Positions 31,262 through 44,841 of a DNA stretch of 64,000 nucleotides are shown piece after piece. Where the stretch lies: the NCBI GenBank assembly GCA_050084515.1, contig CM114272.1, positions 36,146,001 through 36,210,000 of the forward strand, given 5' to 3'. The notes below the pieces were generated by a model. The model was not told the origin of the DNA. It searched no databases and saw only the letters and a program-made list of their open reading frames with translations. A program made the position numbers and the translations under genes. The DNA is from Blasia pusilla (lineage: Eukaryota; Marchantiophyta; Marchantiopsida; Blasiales). Within the stretch, counting starts at the first letter, position 1; every line of letters begins with the position of its first letter.

Positions 31262-34200
31262 ATTTACTCAATTTTGTGCTAAAAAAACAATAAACAAACA
31301 AACTAGCACAATCAAGGTGTCTATGGGGATTAGTACCTGTATAGGACCCCATATGGTTCATGTCTCCTTGACCATATATGTTGATGTGGATATCAAGCTT
31401 CCATACGTGCACACATCTCTACAAATGACATCAAGTGCATGGGCATAACATCTTCCTATGTGAGGATTCTTGGGCACTCACCTTGGTGGGCCTACAAGAC
31501 TCACATGCAACTCAAGCGGATATTGATGTATTAGTGGCACAATCATTTGTCCTCTTGGGCTTGCTCTCAATGAAGGATCCTTTGACACTTATGGAATAAT
31601 ATCAGAGGCGTCCGTATTGCATATGGTTTCCTTTTTGTTCCCAATATTGGTGGAGGGTACCACAAAATGCTCAAAGTAGGAAAATTGAGGAGAAAGTGGG
31701 AAATTACGAAAGTGTGGATGATGATTAAGACATCAATACTTGTCCCTGGGGTTGAATTCATCCTTGGTAGATTCATTACGAGCAAATTTGAGCTCATAAG
31801 ACTCATACCAAAATGGTAAATCCAATTTGTGCATATTCTTCAACTAAGTTGCACCATTGTGAGTGTTTTGCAAGTCTTGCAACTCACTCAAACACAACTT
31901 GCAAGTCCCAAAACTCACAATGTTTGGGATTTGCAAATATCGAGAGCTGTAATAGATTGCCATTCTATACAATCTCTTTGGAAAAAGCTTGCGAGTCATG
32001 GCACTCGCATGACACTCACAATCAATGATCTCAATGGACTCTGATTAAACTCAAAATAAATAATTTTCCTTATTTATGACTTTTCACATAAGGATTCTAT
32101 TAGAGCTTATTCACTCTTCTTCCTATTAGACACGGCGAAGCCTTTGCCATTTCCAACCTCTTTTTTTCCTTGTTATTTTTCTCCTATTTAGCATGGATAT
32201 AGATAACCCCTCAGATGGAGGGTTTTGGGTAGACCATCGGATGGGAGATCACCAACTCCCATGCATCGCGGATGTTCTCTCTAAATGGGATGCTAGTGTG
32301 ATCCCAATTTAGAGTAATGCTAGTGATTGTGTTGTGCATATTTACATGGCCACACAACATATATCTTCTTCATCATCCACACATACATAACCACAAGATA
32401 CCATACTCACTCGTGATATCTACAATAACACACAATCATCTACCAAAATAGCTCCAATTAGATCATACAAATACACAACTAAATCTCTCTCTCTCTCTCT
32501 CTCTCTCTCAAACCCATTTTCTTGATGAGAGGATAGGATTACTCACAAGGCTAGGAGGACTATACTTTCATGGCCTCGTGAAAGGAGGTTCAACAAAGAG
32601 AGAATGGATTGTCAAACTCACTCTTCTTGGGTATACCCCTTCTCTCTCCTTGGTGACATGTGCATATCGATCATCTCTTGGGCTCTTGACATGCAATAGT
32701 GGATCAAGGGCTACTTACTAAAGTGAAAATTCAACTATGCTCATAATAGAAGTCCTCATGAAATAGTTACTTCCTAATTATTGTTCCAAATGAATACAAA
32801 ATAAGAGGAAAGTTGTTCTCTTAGGGTACCCTAATCCTCAATAGGTCATCCTCGACCTATTAAGGATATCCTCCAAATTCATTAAAGTCAATCTACAAAT
32901 ACTCGTCCATCTACTACAAAAGATGTGACAAGGAATCATGTACATTATATGTTGAAAGTCCACAACGGCGATCTTCAAGTAAACAATGAGAAATACCATT
33001 ATGTGCATTGGTTCCTTTTGATAGACTCTTCTTGAACGTCGCATGTGAAAACTATCAACTCACTTCAATTTATTTTAAGTCTTCCATATATTGAGCTAAA
33101 GGTAGAATGGAAAACATTATAGTATCAAAAATTTATTCTAATTTATTACTGAATGAAAATGAAGAGGGGGAGTGGGATAGTGATGGGAGAAGAATATTTT
33201 TTCAAAATAAGATAGCAGTTTTATTTTTTTGGGGTTGGAAAATTGGATTGGTCTCTAATTCCTGTAGTGGATCTTTTCATTTCCATATGTATGGTTGAGT
33301 GCATCACATGGGAAAAAAATTAGTAGTCTTTTAATAAAGTAAGCCAATGGTATTTGTTCATCATAGCTTATCCATGTATATTAGTTGTAATTAATATCCT
33401 TTCACAGGTCTCATTTGGATTGAATTTTGATCTAAGATGACTCAAAGATAAGGGGGATTTTAAATGTATTCAAATCCTAAATAATTTTGCACAAGAAATG
33501 ATGGGATCATATATCTTACGAAAAAACTTATGGCCATGTAAGATGTTTTAATTAAAAAAAATGTACATTGTCATATTTCCTGGTTAATGACAACTCAAAG
33601 ATTGATAGATAAGAAAATGAGTTTATAATGAGACTATAAGATAATATGAAATATTTTGTATGAGCTCAAGTCTCGCACTGAATGATTTTTTTGCATCGTC
33701 TAAGTCATGTACTAATGAAAAATTGTATTTTAATTTCCTTTTAAAACTTATCGGTGAGAGATGAATAGATGTCATGTATCCAAACCTTACAAGTTTAGCC
33801 ACTACTTCTTCACAATAATCTAGTATATATAAAGGCAATTTTATGCATATTCCTAGATTACATCGAGCATGTTCATACTAGTTTGCTCGTAGTACAACAA
33901 ACCAAAACTTTATGAGTTAAGAATAATATTTTCATAGAGTTATTCTACTAAGCATATCCAAGTTCAAAATAACCTATAGTTACCTCATAATTCCACAATT
34001 CTCAAGAAAAATCTTTGTGGTGGAGTTCATTTATTTACTAGTAAATTAATGGTAAAACTTTATTTTGGAGTTCATTTAATTACTAGTAAACTAATGGTAA
34101 AACTAGTAAATTCCAACTAGTTTAAAATAAAACCCTACTGTACACCTTCCATCGACCATTAGTTCTTTTTAACATAAGAAGTGCATAGGATATGAGATTG

Positions 34201-37200
34201 AACGTATGTCCACGGGACTTGAACTAGGAATAGATTGGCATAGCTATGGATGGGGGGATATGTGTATCCATAATATGAGTGAGTGAATTCTGTTCTAAAA
34301 ATGAAAATTTTGTGAAGAAAGACGATAAGTCAAACATATCATGAGTACTTATTTGCATATTATGCCTTTATAAAATTATTATTATTCATTGGAACTAAAA
34401 GTAACTACTTATTAGTTATTACTAAAAAAGAATGAGATACAAAGAAAAACCTAAATCAAACCTTTATGGGCCATATTCTATACTAATATCAAAAGATATG
34501 CCCAGTAGTGCATAAACAGTGGAAAAGATTGGATATCATAAAATGATGGGAAATTCAGAAATTCAAAAATAATACAAATACGTATGAGAAAATAAAGGAA
34601 TAAAAAAATATTTTTTGAGAGAATTCCAATTCCAAAAGTCAAATAATCATGAAAACTAAAGAAAAGGTATGTAATGCTCATTTAATAATTTTCATAATTT
34701 AAAAGATATGATAGTATATATGAGTGGATAACATGTATAGAAAATTCATAAAATATAAAATTAATTTTAGAAAATGAAAATTTTACCTAATATGGAAAGC
34801 ATATCTAAAGCATTGAAAACTATCTAAAAATGGCACAATATGCATTTTTCTTGCCTTTTACTTGATTCGAATATCTTTAAGGAAATTGTTTTATGCGGTA
34901 TATTAGAGAAATAACACTTAAATAAACAAATATTAATATACCATGCTAAAAATTTGATAGACATTATGTCAAAACATTGCACATGCTTTCTTCTTGGCAA
35001 AGACTCTTTGTTTTTTTAAATTATTAAAGAAGATATAAATTACAGATGCGATGTATTGATATCTTATAAAAATATATTACGTTTCTATTCATCTGGAAAG
35101 TATTTTTCAATTTTTATAAAAAAAACATTTCAAAAAATTGCAGCTTTACTAAAAGAAAGAAATATTTGATAACTCCATCATGAGGTTTCACTTCTTTTAG
35201 AGCTATTTTTCATAATAAGTTATTTTTTTCAAATTTGAAATAAATAAGATACTAAGAGATTCATTCACTAAGCATATTTCCTTATCCCTACACACATTAG
35301 ATCCCCCTTTTGAGAAGATTTGGTATTCATTATTCTCATAATAATAATAATCTCTCTAAATTAATAATACTAATTCATCGTACTAAAATAATCAAAAAAA
35401 GTTAAATTACGGGCTTCCTTAATTGTGAACTTAGATGGAGTAAGGAAATAGTGATGTGATGCATACACATGAGAAGAAATAAGTGCTAATAGCTAATATA
35501 CTTATTTCGGAGGATTAGGTTGTTAGGATGCCGGATTATGGTGGCAGACTATTTTCACACCATGGATCCTAAGGTTGCAAATTTTGGTTGAATGGAAGGA
35601 AAATAGGTAGTTTTGAAAATTTTAAAGCAACTTATTTCCATGGACACGTAGAATTCTTCGCTACTTATCATTTAATTGAATTTGTTCTTTTGTTGAAGAA
35701 CACTATGGAACAATGAGAATCTTTAAATTCATAAATCTATTATATTAACGAAAGATATATCCTCGCTCTAATGAGTTGATTATATGACTTGTGGAAGTTT
35801 GTATGTGGACAAAGTCCGTGAACATATCCACGTATTTGGAATTACATCCATCTTATGGAAGGACTTGTCTACATGAGGCCCATATTTTCCCCTCCCACTG
35901 TCCGTCCTAGGGATAAACTTGTCCATTTTTCTACAACCATGGATCCATGTCTGAACTTGAAAATAAATCCTCCCTCTCAAAGTCTTTTGAATTTATTTTA
36001 TCTTCTACCATGGTAAAACGTTTTAGCTTAGGTTTTATTGAGAATATTTAATTTTTTAAAATTTGGAAAAAAAATTATTCTTGAAGAAGTGTTTCTATGT
36101 CTCCCTTGAGTTTATTATTATTATCATATTTATTTTAAAATTAAAATTCATACTAAAATTTATTTTCATAAAGGAGGAATTATCAATAATGTCAAAATTT
36201 TCAAAAAAGAATTTTATGTTCATGAAATATCCAGAATCACCTCATATTCATTATATTTTCTCATTTGAAAAGAAAAATTGTTTAAAGGCCCGTGTAGAAA
36301 AAACAATCAAACACAAATTTCAAATTTAATTCGGAGGGAAAATGAAGTGATATCTTGGGAAAATATTGGAAAAGGATAATGAGAGATCAATGGTATATTA
36401 AATATTATTTTATTAAATTTATTCATAAATTATTTATATATTTCAAAAAATATATTTTTAATTATATTAAACTCTAATTAACTAATAGTTACTCTAATTA
36501 AAATATATTTTTCAATTAAAAATCTAATTTTATTTTGAAAATGATTGACGGTTTTTTCACAATTTAGATATGGCATTGGAAAAATAATCATTAACTTATT
36601 TTTTCCCAATTTAGAGAGGATCCTATCTATCCTTATTATTTATGTGTGAGATTTTATTAGAACTCTCCATACTAGGTTCTAAGAGTTTGATCCATTTTAT
36701 TCATGGAAGTGATATTTGTGATAACGAGAAAAATGTTAAAAAATGCGATATCAAGCCATTGGAGAAATTGTAGAAATTTATAAAAAAAATTCCAATTGTA
36801 GATTAGTGTAAAATTCCTAAGAATAAAATTATTGGATACACATGAAATGTCTATGGAGAGTGCAATATTTTCTTTTAGGTCATGTGCGTTCCTATATTTT
36901 GTTCCATATAATTTTTTCTTCTATTACAATTCATTAAAAAAGTGGTATTTAACACATATGAATCATTGTTACTAGTCAGAGAGAATAATTTGGATCACAA
37001 TATTATTATTGGCATATTGTACTTTATCACATGCTTATCAAAAGAAATCTCCCAAAACAAAAGAAACTATTTTGAAAAAAAACCACGAAAAACAAGATAG
37101 TTCATTTGTCCTTGTGATATCTATTTAGAGTGGCACCAATGTTTCAAAATCATAAATTGTGCTACATACACATCTATATAATAATCGAAGGATGCAATTT

Positions 37201-37373
37201 GCTTCTCTATTCAACAATGTCTATAGAATTCTCTCAAAACTACTTTTGGTCACATTAATCACAATCATGAGAGAGATTGGTAAGGAGTGACACCGAAACA
37301 TGAATTATATGATGGATTATTAGATTCGACATCACATGGTTATGACTCACAGGTCCTCACTAGTTATAATATA
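31262..37373. other. Strongly AT-rich gene-free DNA
   Basis: About six kilobases without a supported gene. It holds (CT)n at 32484-32509, a diverged direct repeat TGGAGTTCATTTA..ACTAGTAAA at 34021 and 34066, and long A/T runs, the most extreme at 36060-36560. Short open stretches are Phe/Ile/Lys-rich products of composition. I see no tRNA or rRNA. Confidence 0.55.
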
Positions 37374-37420
37374 CTAGCTGGTGCTCGTGCGTAGCACGAA
37401 TGAAAGGCATCCAAACCCTA
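37374..37420 (-). mobile_element. Helitron-like 3' end on the minus strand
   Basis: On the minus strand the sequence reads CGTGC-TAC-GCACG hairpin, then AGCACCAG, then CTAG followed by T (+ strand 37373-37403). This has the form of a Helitron 3' end. The body would extend to the right of 37374; I could not find a convincing TC start on the minus strand, so the other end is unknown or lost. Confidence 0.5.
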
Positions 37421-37739
37421 TCCGCCATCTTAGAACAACAAATAACTCTTAAGTGGATGGAACACTTTTCAAAATCGAGAGGGAGAATGCGATACTTGTC
37501 AAGTAATTGTAGGCCCAAAAAGGCAAATGTCACTAAGCAACGGGGCACCCCCAATAAGAATACTCTCCAATAATAATATAAATTTCAATTAGTTATATTA
37601 CTTTAAATACAAAATTGGAATGAGAAAGGGAAATTGGGCTTTTTCCGACTCCACTAGAAAGAAATCTCCTGAAAAAGAAAAGAAAATTTAGAAGAGATAT
37701 AAGTAATGGTGGAAAAAGGAGGGACTTGTAAATTATCCG

Positions 37740-39560
37740 TCCCGCCCGCCTGACCGCGGCTACACCCCAAGGGTCAAAGACCGACTAAGGTCGTCGAAAG
37801 AGCCTTCATAAAGATCTTGGACTTCATAAAAGGACGCAAACACAGAGTTTTGGAGAAAGAGACGAGAGAAATCGGGATGTGGTCTCCTTTTCCAAGGACG
37901 AATGTGAACCATTCGTAGAATACATGTAGTTTCGCACCAGCGTACTTTACTTGGAGGGTCTTTTGGCCTTTGGCAAACATGCCGGGCTGACCGACCTGAG
38001 GGTCTGCCCGCCGTGTGCTTTTACTTCTGCCATCGCATCACATCCCACCGCCTAGCTGTCTGGCTGGCACAGAGCACATTTACTGCATCCACATGCTCCT
38101 TACTGCGGTCGTTTTCCCCATAACCACAGGACTTTCCTGGCCATGCTTCTCGTCTTTCCCTCAGGGGTAAAGGCTACTACAACCCCCACCAGATGTGTAG
38201 TACCTATTCTCCAATGACGTCCAGTTTCGTATCGACGGAGACATAGCCACGTCTCTCCTCCGGGAAATATCTTCACTACGGGCAGCGAGGGCCTTCGGCC
38301 AATGAGTAGACCTAGTAACGGGACTGCGGTTCGAACCGGCCCTCATGCGGTGATAAGCTGACCACGCTGGCTAGCAGGAATCCATGGTAACGGTGGTAGA
38401 TAATAGTTACCGCGCCGCAGGAGGAGGGTCTTAGGTTCCGTGCCCCCGGGCCTTGGCTAGGAATAGTACCGTGGTTCGAACTACGAACGGACGTGAAAAC
38501 TAACCGTGGGTGGGCAACCGAGGTGATCAGTAAGGACGGACGTCGGTGACTTACTTGGATGGGAATGGGGCCAAGAACGTGGGGTTGCCTCTTTAGCTTT
38601 CTCAGGTGCTTCTAGGGTAGGTTTATTTTGTGTAGTAGTTGGTGGACCGTGGATGGTGATGACAAGGATAGGCTAAGCAAGAAAGACGAAATTAATATTT
38701 GAAGAGATAACATAAGTCCAAAGGGCTTCAGTCTTCAATAATTAATGATGAAAGTAGCAAGCGAAGGTCTTCAATTACTATGGTTTGTGGGTGAGGCATG
38801 AGTTGAACATAGTAAAGCGCGTTATTATTCACTTATCCTCGGCTTCAATCAGTTAAGTCGTAGGTACACGAAGGGCAGTTTACGCTACCGTAGTGACGAG
38901 GTTAGTTAAGTTAAGTGGGACTCCTGGATCTCGAATGAAGCCTCCACACGTGTAAAAAGATCATAGATCGAGAACCGGACTAAGCCGTGGATTCTCCCAA
39001 CCGCTCTCGATCCCACTCTCGGTAATAGCTATGGATTTTATTGTCGTTTGTGGGTTTTTCTTTGCTTTCTTTATTTATAAAGTATATATAGTTAAGTCCA
39101 ACGTGCTTAGTACCAATATTCGAGCGAATGTAAATGTCAATTGAACCGAAAAGAAGTTGGAACGTGGTGACTTCAATATATTTGAATAAAAGTCCAATCA
39201 TTATAATAATTAAAAATTGCATTTAAAGATACTTTAAAATTCCGCTGAAAAGAAAAGAAGTCCCCGAGTCAAGAGAAGTCAAACATTCCGCCGATTAACT
39301 ACGTTAGACGACATTACGACGACCGCGATTCCCTTACCCATATCTCGGGCCAAGAAAGCACCCGTTCCAGATAATCCACTTAATGATGACTTCCATTAGA
39401 AAGAAAGTCTTCTGTCCAGAAGTCCTCCATCCTCCTTCCCATTTTCTCCTTGTGCAATGAGGAATCCACTGAACCTACTCATCCCAAAAGTATCCCTCAA
39501 ACCACGACAGCATAGCATTCCCCATCCCCCTATAGAGTGAACTTTTCAAACAAACGGAAC
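37740..39560. other. GC-richer island within AT-rich DNA, possibly organelle-derived
   Basis: Composition jumps at about 37738 and drops again near 39590, apart from an AT-rich part at 39040-39240. The text has the balanced, non-repetitive style of plant mitochondrial DNA (for example around 38380-38560 and 39300-39380), but I cannot name a mitochondrial gene in it. A nuclear insertion of organelle DNA is one reading; an unknown element is the other. GGTTCGAACC-type words at 38328 and 38473 do not complete a tRNA fold. Confidence 0.25.
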
Positions 39561-41617
39561 CTATGACGGATGGATGGGTATATACGTTTAGGGTGGGGCG
39601 CTTCAAAGTTGCCCAAATGTTCCTAAATCAAAATGGGATATTTCGAGAGATAGCCGTTGGGGTTACGGAGTGTGGCCGTCACCTTTGCAAGTAGCCAATG
39701 TTTTTTTCTTATGATGATGATTAATAAATTAATTTTTTAATTAAAAAATGAACTTAAAGTCAAATGTGCGATGTAACTGCCTTTTTTAATTGCGCCACGC
39801 AATGAAAATATTGAGACGTCCTATTGGGGCCCGTCATATGGTGAACCAGTGAGGAGTTACACTGCGTGCAGAGCTTTGACACCCTCCGCGATGTTGCATT
39901 ATGGCGATGGTAGGAAAACAGAATCTGCGAACTCACAAGGTCATAATCGAGCACGAGAAAACGGTGACATGGGGGTTGCGCGATCGCCGTCCGGTCCCTA
40001 CGGTCACTCTTTTGAGGAGCCCTACCAGGACAACTGAACTTTGGGTTGAGAGATTATGAGCCCTCTCATAGAATCTGAACGTGGGTTGGGGGATTATGAA
40101 TTATCGTAAAATAAAATAAAGTCACCACAAGGAATGGAGTTACATTGGAGTACCACGTGTCGGGTTCCAGGTTGTAGTCACAGGCTGGATCGTGGAAAAT
40201 TGAATTTTTTTTCTGTTTTTTTCTGTTCCTCTCTTTGACACGTGTTATTAGATTTCTGTCAAAAAATAAAGTTTTTCACCTCAAGTAGAAGAGAAATTCA
40301 TAAAAGATAGTGAATGTTTAAATAAGATCCGTGCGATGCAAGGGCTTTAACAAGTACAAACCAGTAAAAGTTAATAATCAATCACACATGTGACTTCTTA
40401 TGAGAGAACAAGTTTCTGTTGTAAGGAGTTAATTCGAGACTCCTTAATATCGACCAATCCAAAAGTTATAGCTTGTAGATAGATAAATAGAACTGAAAAA
40501 CATGTGAAAATTCATTGTTTTACCTTCACCATGGCATATGGATTGAACCATGTCATCGTAAAAGTCTTCAGACCCTAGCTCCCACCCTCTCTACGATGGA
40601 TGGGCGGACCAAGTAACCACCACCTCAAAGTCCTAGACCCGGCCCACGTCCTCGAACTGGTGGGTAGATCGATAGACGGAGTGACTCACTCACTCCAAAA
40701 CGCCTAAAGTTTCCACAGATTGGGAAAAACACATTTTGAATCTAGAAGAGCGGGGGGCGGTTACATAAGAAACCATGGAAAACGTGTCACATATCCACAT
40801 ATATAAATATATAAAAGAGCTGAAATCCAAACGTATCTTGGAGGGAGAGAAGGTGTAGTGTACGCACGATGACTAGGTTCCATGCACTCCAGAGAGATGA
40901 CTTGAATTGTGGAATGTACACAAGGTACCTAAAACATCCATGAGCAATGGATCTTCGATCCAAACAACGCCGAGAACGACGATATGGGTCAAATGGATGG
41001 ATGTGACTTTAACGAGCTTCTTGTTTCTTGTTACCGATTTTAACGGAAAATAACTACTGCGTCGGCCTCCGACACCCAACTTACTAACGAACGACTCATT
41101 TATACACGCCGGAGCAGGGAACCCGGAGGCGTTCTTGTGCTGTGCTCTAGTACGAGAGTGTATCTCCGTTTACAGTGCGTTTATTGGGTTAGAGTAACCA
41201 CTGTTCTTGTGCGGTGTTATTAGGCCGTCTCAAATTAGGGCGTTTCGTAGCCCCATATAAAAAGATTTATGGTCTTGGTCTTGGGCGTAGTATTTATCTT
41301 AAAATTCGTGGTGTAAAGGGGTAATGATTTTGAATAGTGACCTAAAATTGCTTATGTTTTCCCCACGTCCAAGACCAATTTCGCCTTGAAAACAAGGGCT
41401 TGAAGTAGTCAAGTAGTGATGGATTAAAACTTTACTAGGTGATGAGCATGAAAAACTATGCACGTAAAATCACAAATTTTCTCTCCCTTTTGGTGCTATA
41501 TAAGGCTTCAAAATGCTTGGATTTAGATCATTTTCTTCTAACATCGCATCAATAAATGGTTATGGAAGAGCTCAATTGACAATCTCCTCATTTGGTGACA
41601 ATAATGACCGTTGACCT
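39560..41617. other. Gene-free stretch
   Basis: Mixed composition, no recognisable coding sequence. Near 40341 TCCGTGCGATGCAAGGGC resembles a Helitron hairpin but without a CTRR end. Nothing else is supported. Confidence 0.45.
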
Positions 41618-42449
41618 TGTTACGTCTTTTAGGATAGATCGGTGAGATCTAGTAGAGCGCCTTCGCCAAAAGTGGAGGACACGCTCAAGAGGTCGAGGAT
41701 GACCTACTGAGGCCCGGGGAAACTTGAGAGACTAGGTTTCCCCTTCGTTTCGGCTCATTTAGAGCCAAATTGAGGAACTTACTATTTTAGGTAAGTGCCA
41801 TTTTGAGTATATGGTCGGACTTTATATTTTTGGTAAGTAATCCTTGACCTTCTACATCAGGTCAAGAGCCAAGGAGGTGACTTGGGAGCATTAGTTACCA
41901 TGGAGAGAGTTTGGGAGAGGGGAGGAGTATACTTGAAGGAGAAAGAGCTTGAGAGCTCATTCTCTCTTTGTTGAACCTCTTGGCATGAGGCAGTGGAGTT
42001 ATGGTCTTGCTTGTCTTATGTGTGTAACCCAAACCTCTCATTAGGAGAGTGGATTTTTTTTGACATTGAGAGAGACATGTGAGAACTATGGTGTTGTGAG
42101 AGAGATTGGATCTTACTTTACAAAGAGAGAATGAGTGAGTGAGAGAGTTTCATGGGGGAGCTCGCTGGTTGCTCAATGTTTGGTGCAGGTTGGGGGACTG
42201 TGTTCCCCGCTTCATGACTCATGGGAGTGCTCATCCGAGCAACAGCCTTCAGTTTGTTGTTTTGCTTTGCTGATTTTTTGTACGGAAGAGTGGCGCGCAG
42301 AAGCGTTGCCCAATTTTTTATAGGAATTGAGTATGCTCCATGCCGATGCGCTCGGGAGCACCATGTAGCTTCCTGATTTGTGTTCTCACAGGTTTTACAT
42401 TTTTGTTGGGAGAAATCAGCACAGAAGCGTTGCCGAATTTTGTGTAGGA
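41618..42449 (+). repeat. Ty3 LTR-body unit, first of a tandem pair
   Basis: Starts TGTTACGTCTTTTAGGATAG and ends GCCGAATTTTGTGTAGGAGA. It is closely similar along its length to the next unit (42450-43304) and to the 520-base bodies at 6123 and 55262, but keeps about 330 more bases on the right (CAAAGAGAGAATGAG to the end). Unlike those, no U3-like module precedes it. Two GGTAAGT words lie at 41790-41796 and 41832-41838. Confidence 0.75.
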
Positions 42450-43304
42450 GATGTCACGACTGTTAGGATAGATCGGTGGGATCTAGCAGATGATCTGCAC
42501 GATTAGTGGAGGACAGGCCCAGGAGGTCGAGGATGGCCCATTAAGGCCTAGGGAAACCTGAGAGAGCAGGTTTCCCCTTCATTTCGGCTCATTTGGAGCC
42601 ATATTGAGAAACTTACTATTTTAGGTAAGTACCATTTGAGTATATGATCAACTTTATATTTTTGGTAAGTGACCATTGACCTCCTACATCAGGTCAAGAG
42701 CCAAGGAGGTGACTTGGGAGAATAGGTTACCATGGAGAGAGCTTGGGAGAGGGGAGGGGTATACCTCAAGGAGAGAGAGCTTGAGAGCTCATTCTCTCTT
42801 TGTTGAACCTCTTGGCATGAGGCGGCAGAGCTATGGTCTTGCTTGCCTTGTGACTGTATCCCAAGCCTCTCATTAGGAGAGTGGGTTTGGTTTGACATGA
42901 GAGAGAATGCACACCTTAGAGAGCTATGGTGTAGAGAGAGATCGGATCTTACTTTACAAAGAGAGAATGAGATAATGAGAGAGTGAGAGAGCTTCATGGG
43001 GGAGCTCGCGTGTCACTCGCTGTTTTTACAGGTTGGGGATCATGTTCCCCGTTCAGCGGCTCATGGGAGTGCTCATCGAAGCAAGGGCTACTTTGATTGT
43101 TCTTTGCATTTGCCAATTTTTCGTGTGAAAAAGTGGCGCGTGGAAGCACTGCCCAATTTTTGATAGGGATTGAGTATGGGGGCGGGTTGCCCCGGCCGGT
43201 GCTCTCCCGAGCACCATGTAGCTTGCTGATTTGTATTTTTACAAGTTTTACATTTTCATTGGGAGAAATTAGCACGGAAGCACTGCCAAATTTTGTGTAG
43301 GAGA
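42450..43304 (+). repeat. Ty3 LTR-body unit, second of a tandem pair
   Basis: Begins TGTCACGACTGTTAGG directly where the first unit ends and finishes with the same TTTTGTGTAGGAGA. About 855 bases. The right part (GTGGAAGCACTGCCCAATTTTT) also occurs at 58430-58455 before the leader of copy 4, so it is the 3' part of the LTR (R/U5-like). Head-to-tail LTRs can arise by unequal recombination or by LTR-LTR circle insertion. Confidence 0.75.
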
Positions 43305-44836
43305 AAGAGACATTGGGCTTTACGACAGTCCCCGTCAGTTTTTACTGGAATATTCGATTCTAAATATTTTTTGACGCTCTCGTAAATCATGAAGCTGGGC
43401 ACATTGTGCAATAAATAGTGCGGAAATCTTGTATGGTCAATCTTGTAAAACTCCCATTGCTAGGAGATTTTTAGGGTTAAATTGTTCAAACCCTAAACCC
43501 TAAACCAGCCACCATGCCGACGGCGGCCGTCGCCGTCATAGTCACCATCAACGGTCTGCCGTTGACAGTCAACCGTCACCGATCGGCCGTCACCATCAGC
43601 GCTCAACCATCATCGTCAATGGTCCACCATCCGTTGTCCACCCTTTGGTTGCCATTGCCGCCATTACAGAGTGGAGGATCTTCCATGACGTTCGTTGATT
43701 CTTGGACTTGCGCGCCACCACGTACTTTGTTTTGGCCGCCACCGTCATCGCAATTTCATCATCAACTAGTAATAGCAGATGACCTCCGGTTATGGTGTTT
43801 GAGTTTTGATTTCGTGCTGCTATGTTGTGATTGGTAGCCGCTCGACGACGATCGAGTACCATGCCGTGACGCCCGTAGCCGCAACGCACCGTCGATTTCC
43901 GCGCTGTGCCGCTCGTGGCCGCACCGCATCATCTCGATCACGGAGCCACATCATCATTGTGGAGTAGAGTGTGGGTTTATTGTTGATTGAGGAGGGTATG
44001 CCGCCGAGTGCCGCATCCCACCATCGAGGGCTGTGCCGTTCGTAGCCGTTCCGTCCCGCCTGCAATGCCGTACTGTTTCGCTGGAACCGCATTGTCTATC
44101 AAGGAGTTTTGAGCAGCGTCAGTACGGGAGGAGTATGACTTGCTGATTGGAGGAGTTGTCTCCACGATCGAGTTAGGGTTGAGATTTGCAGTTGCTGAGA
44201 AGCGACATCGACATGTGTTGAGGTTACCCATTCTAGTCCTTTACCCTGCATGTGTGAGGGATTCTGGGATTTTGGTAGTTTATTTGGGGATATTGGGTGT
44301 GTGGATGCTGAGAGCATCATTTATGTATGTGGTTTAGGGGACATAGACGTGTGTGGGATGTCTGGAGTTGAGGGTAGGTTGTCGATGAGATGATGGCATG
44401 GTCGATTTTCCGCATCATGCCACGTGTTGCCGCACGTTACACGTCTCGGGGAGGGAAAGTATAGATCGAGTGCCGCATGTTTGGGATGAGTGATTGAGGG
44501 ATTACTCACAAGGTTGAGAGTGATCAGGTGAGAGGGGCACGAGGGTCATCACGGAGTCCGTTCGGGACTTTGAGAGGCGAGATGGTGAACCCGAGAGTAG
44601 CTCTAAAGGTTTTACGAGGAGTGGCGCAAGGTTTCGAGGGTCTCCACATGAGGGACCATCTCGACCTCCTTCTTTGTCATCGTTAGACGAGGGGGAGGGT
44701 ATAGAGGATTTTGTGAGCACATTGTCACACATTGTGAGTGGTCCTACCAGTTGGGCGTACGAGATGGACGACCGGGGTAGAGGACTGCGTAGGTTTTCAG
44801 GTGCAGTAGGCACGATTGAGTTGTGTTTTAACCCAT
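43305..44836 (+). mobile_element. Leader and N-terminal gag of a truncated Ty3 copy
   Basis: After the LTR pair comes a low-complexity leader with many CCGTC/CACC words (43514-43640) and CCGCATC/GCCGC words (43860-44080). The segment 44515-44836 aligns with the gag start of copy 4 (60280-60540): TCGAGGGTCT, CATCGTTAGAC and CAGGTGCAGTAGGCAC-type words in order. It stops abruptly at about 44836. A telomere-like CCCTAAACCCTAAACC is at 43490-43505. No RT or integrase follows, so it is a fragment. Confidence 0.6.
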
Positions 44837-44841
44837 AATGT

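Noticed and set aside
38318-38345. tRNA-like T-loop word GGTTCGAACC
   Set aside because: No acceptor, D or anticodon arms fit around it; a second such word at 38473 is also isolated.
40341-40358. Helitron-type hairpin TCCGTGCGATGCAAGGGC
   Set aside because: No CTRR end within the required distance on either strand.
43490-43505. Interstitial telomere repeat
   Set aside because: Only two CCCTAAA units inside a retrotransposon leader; such short matches are common in plants.
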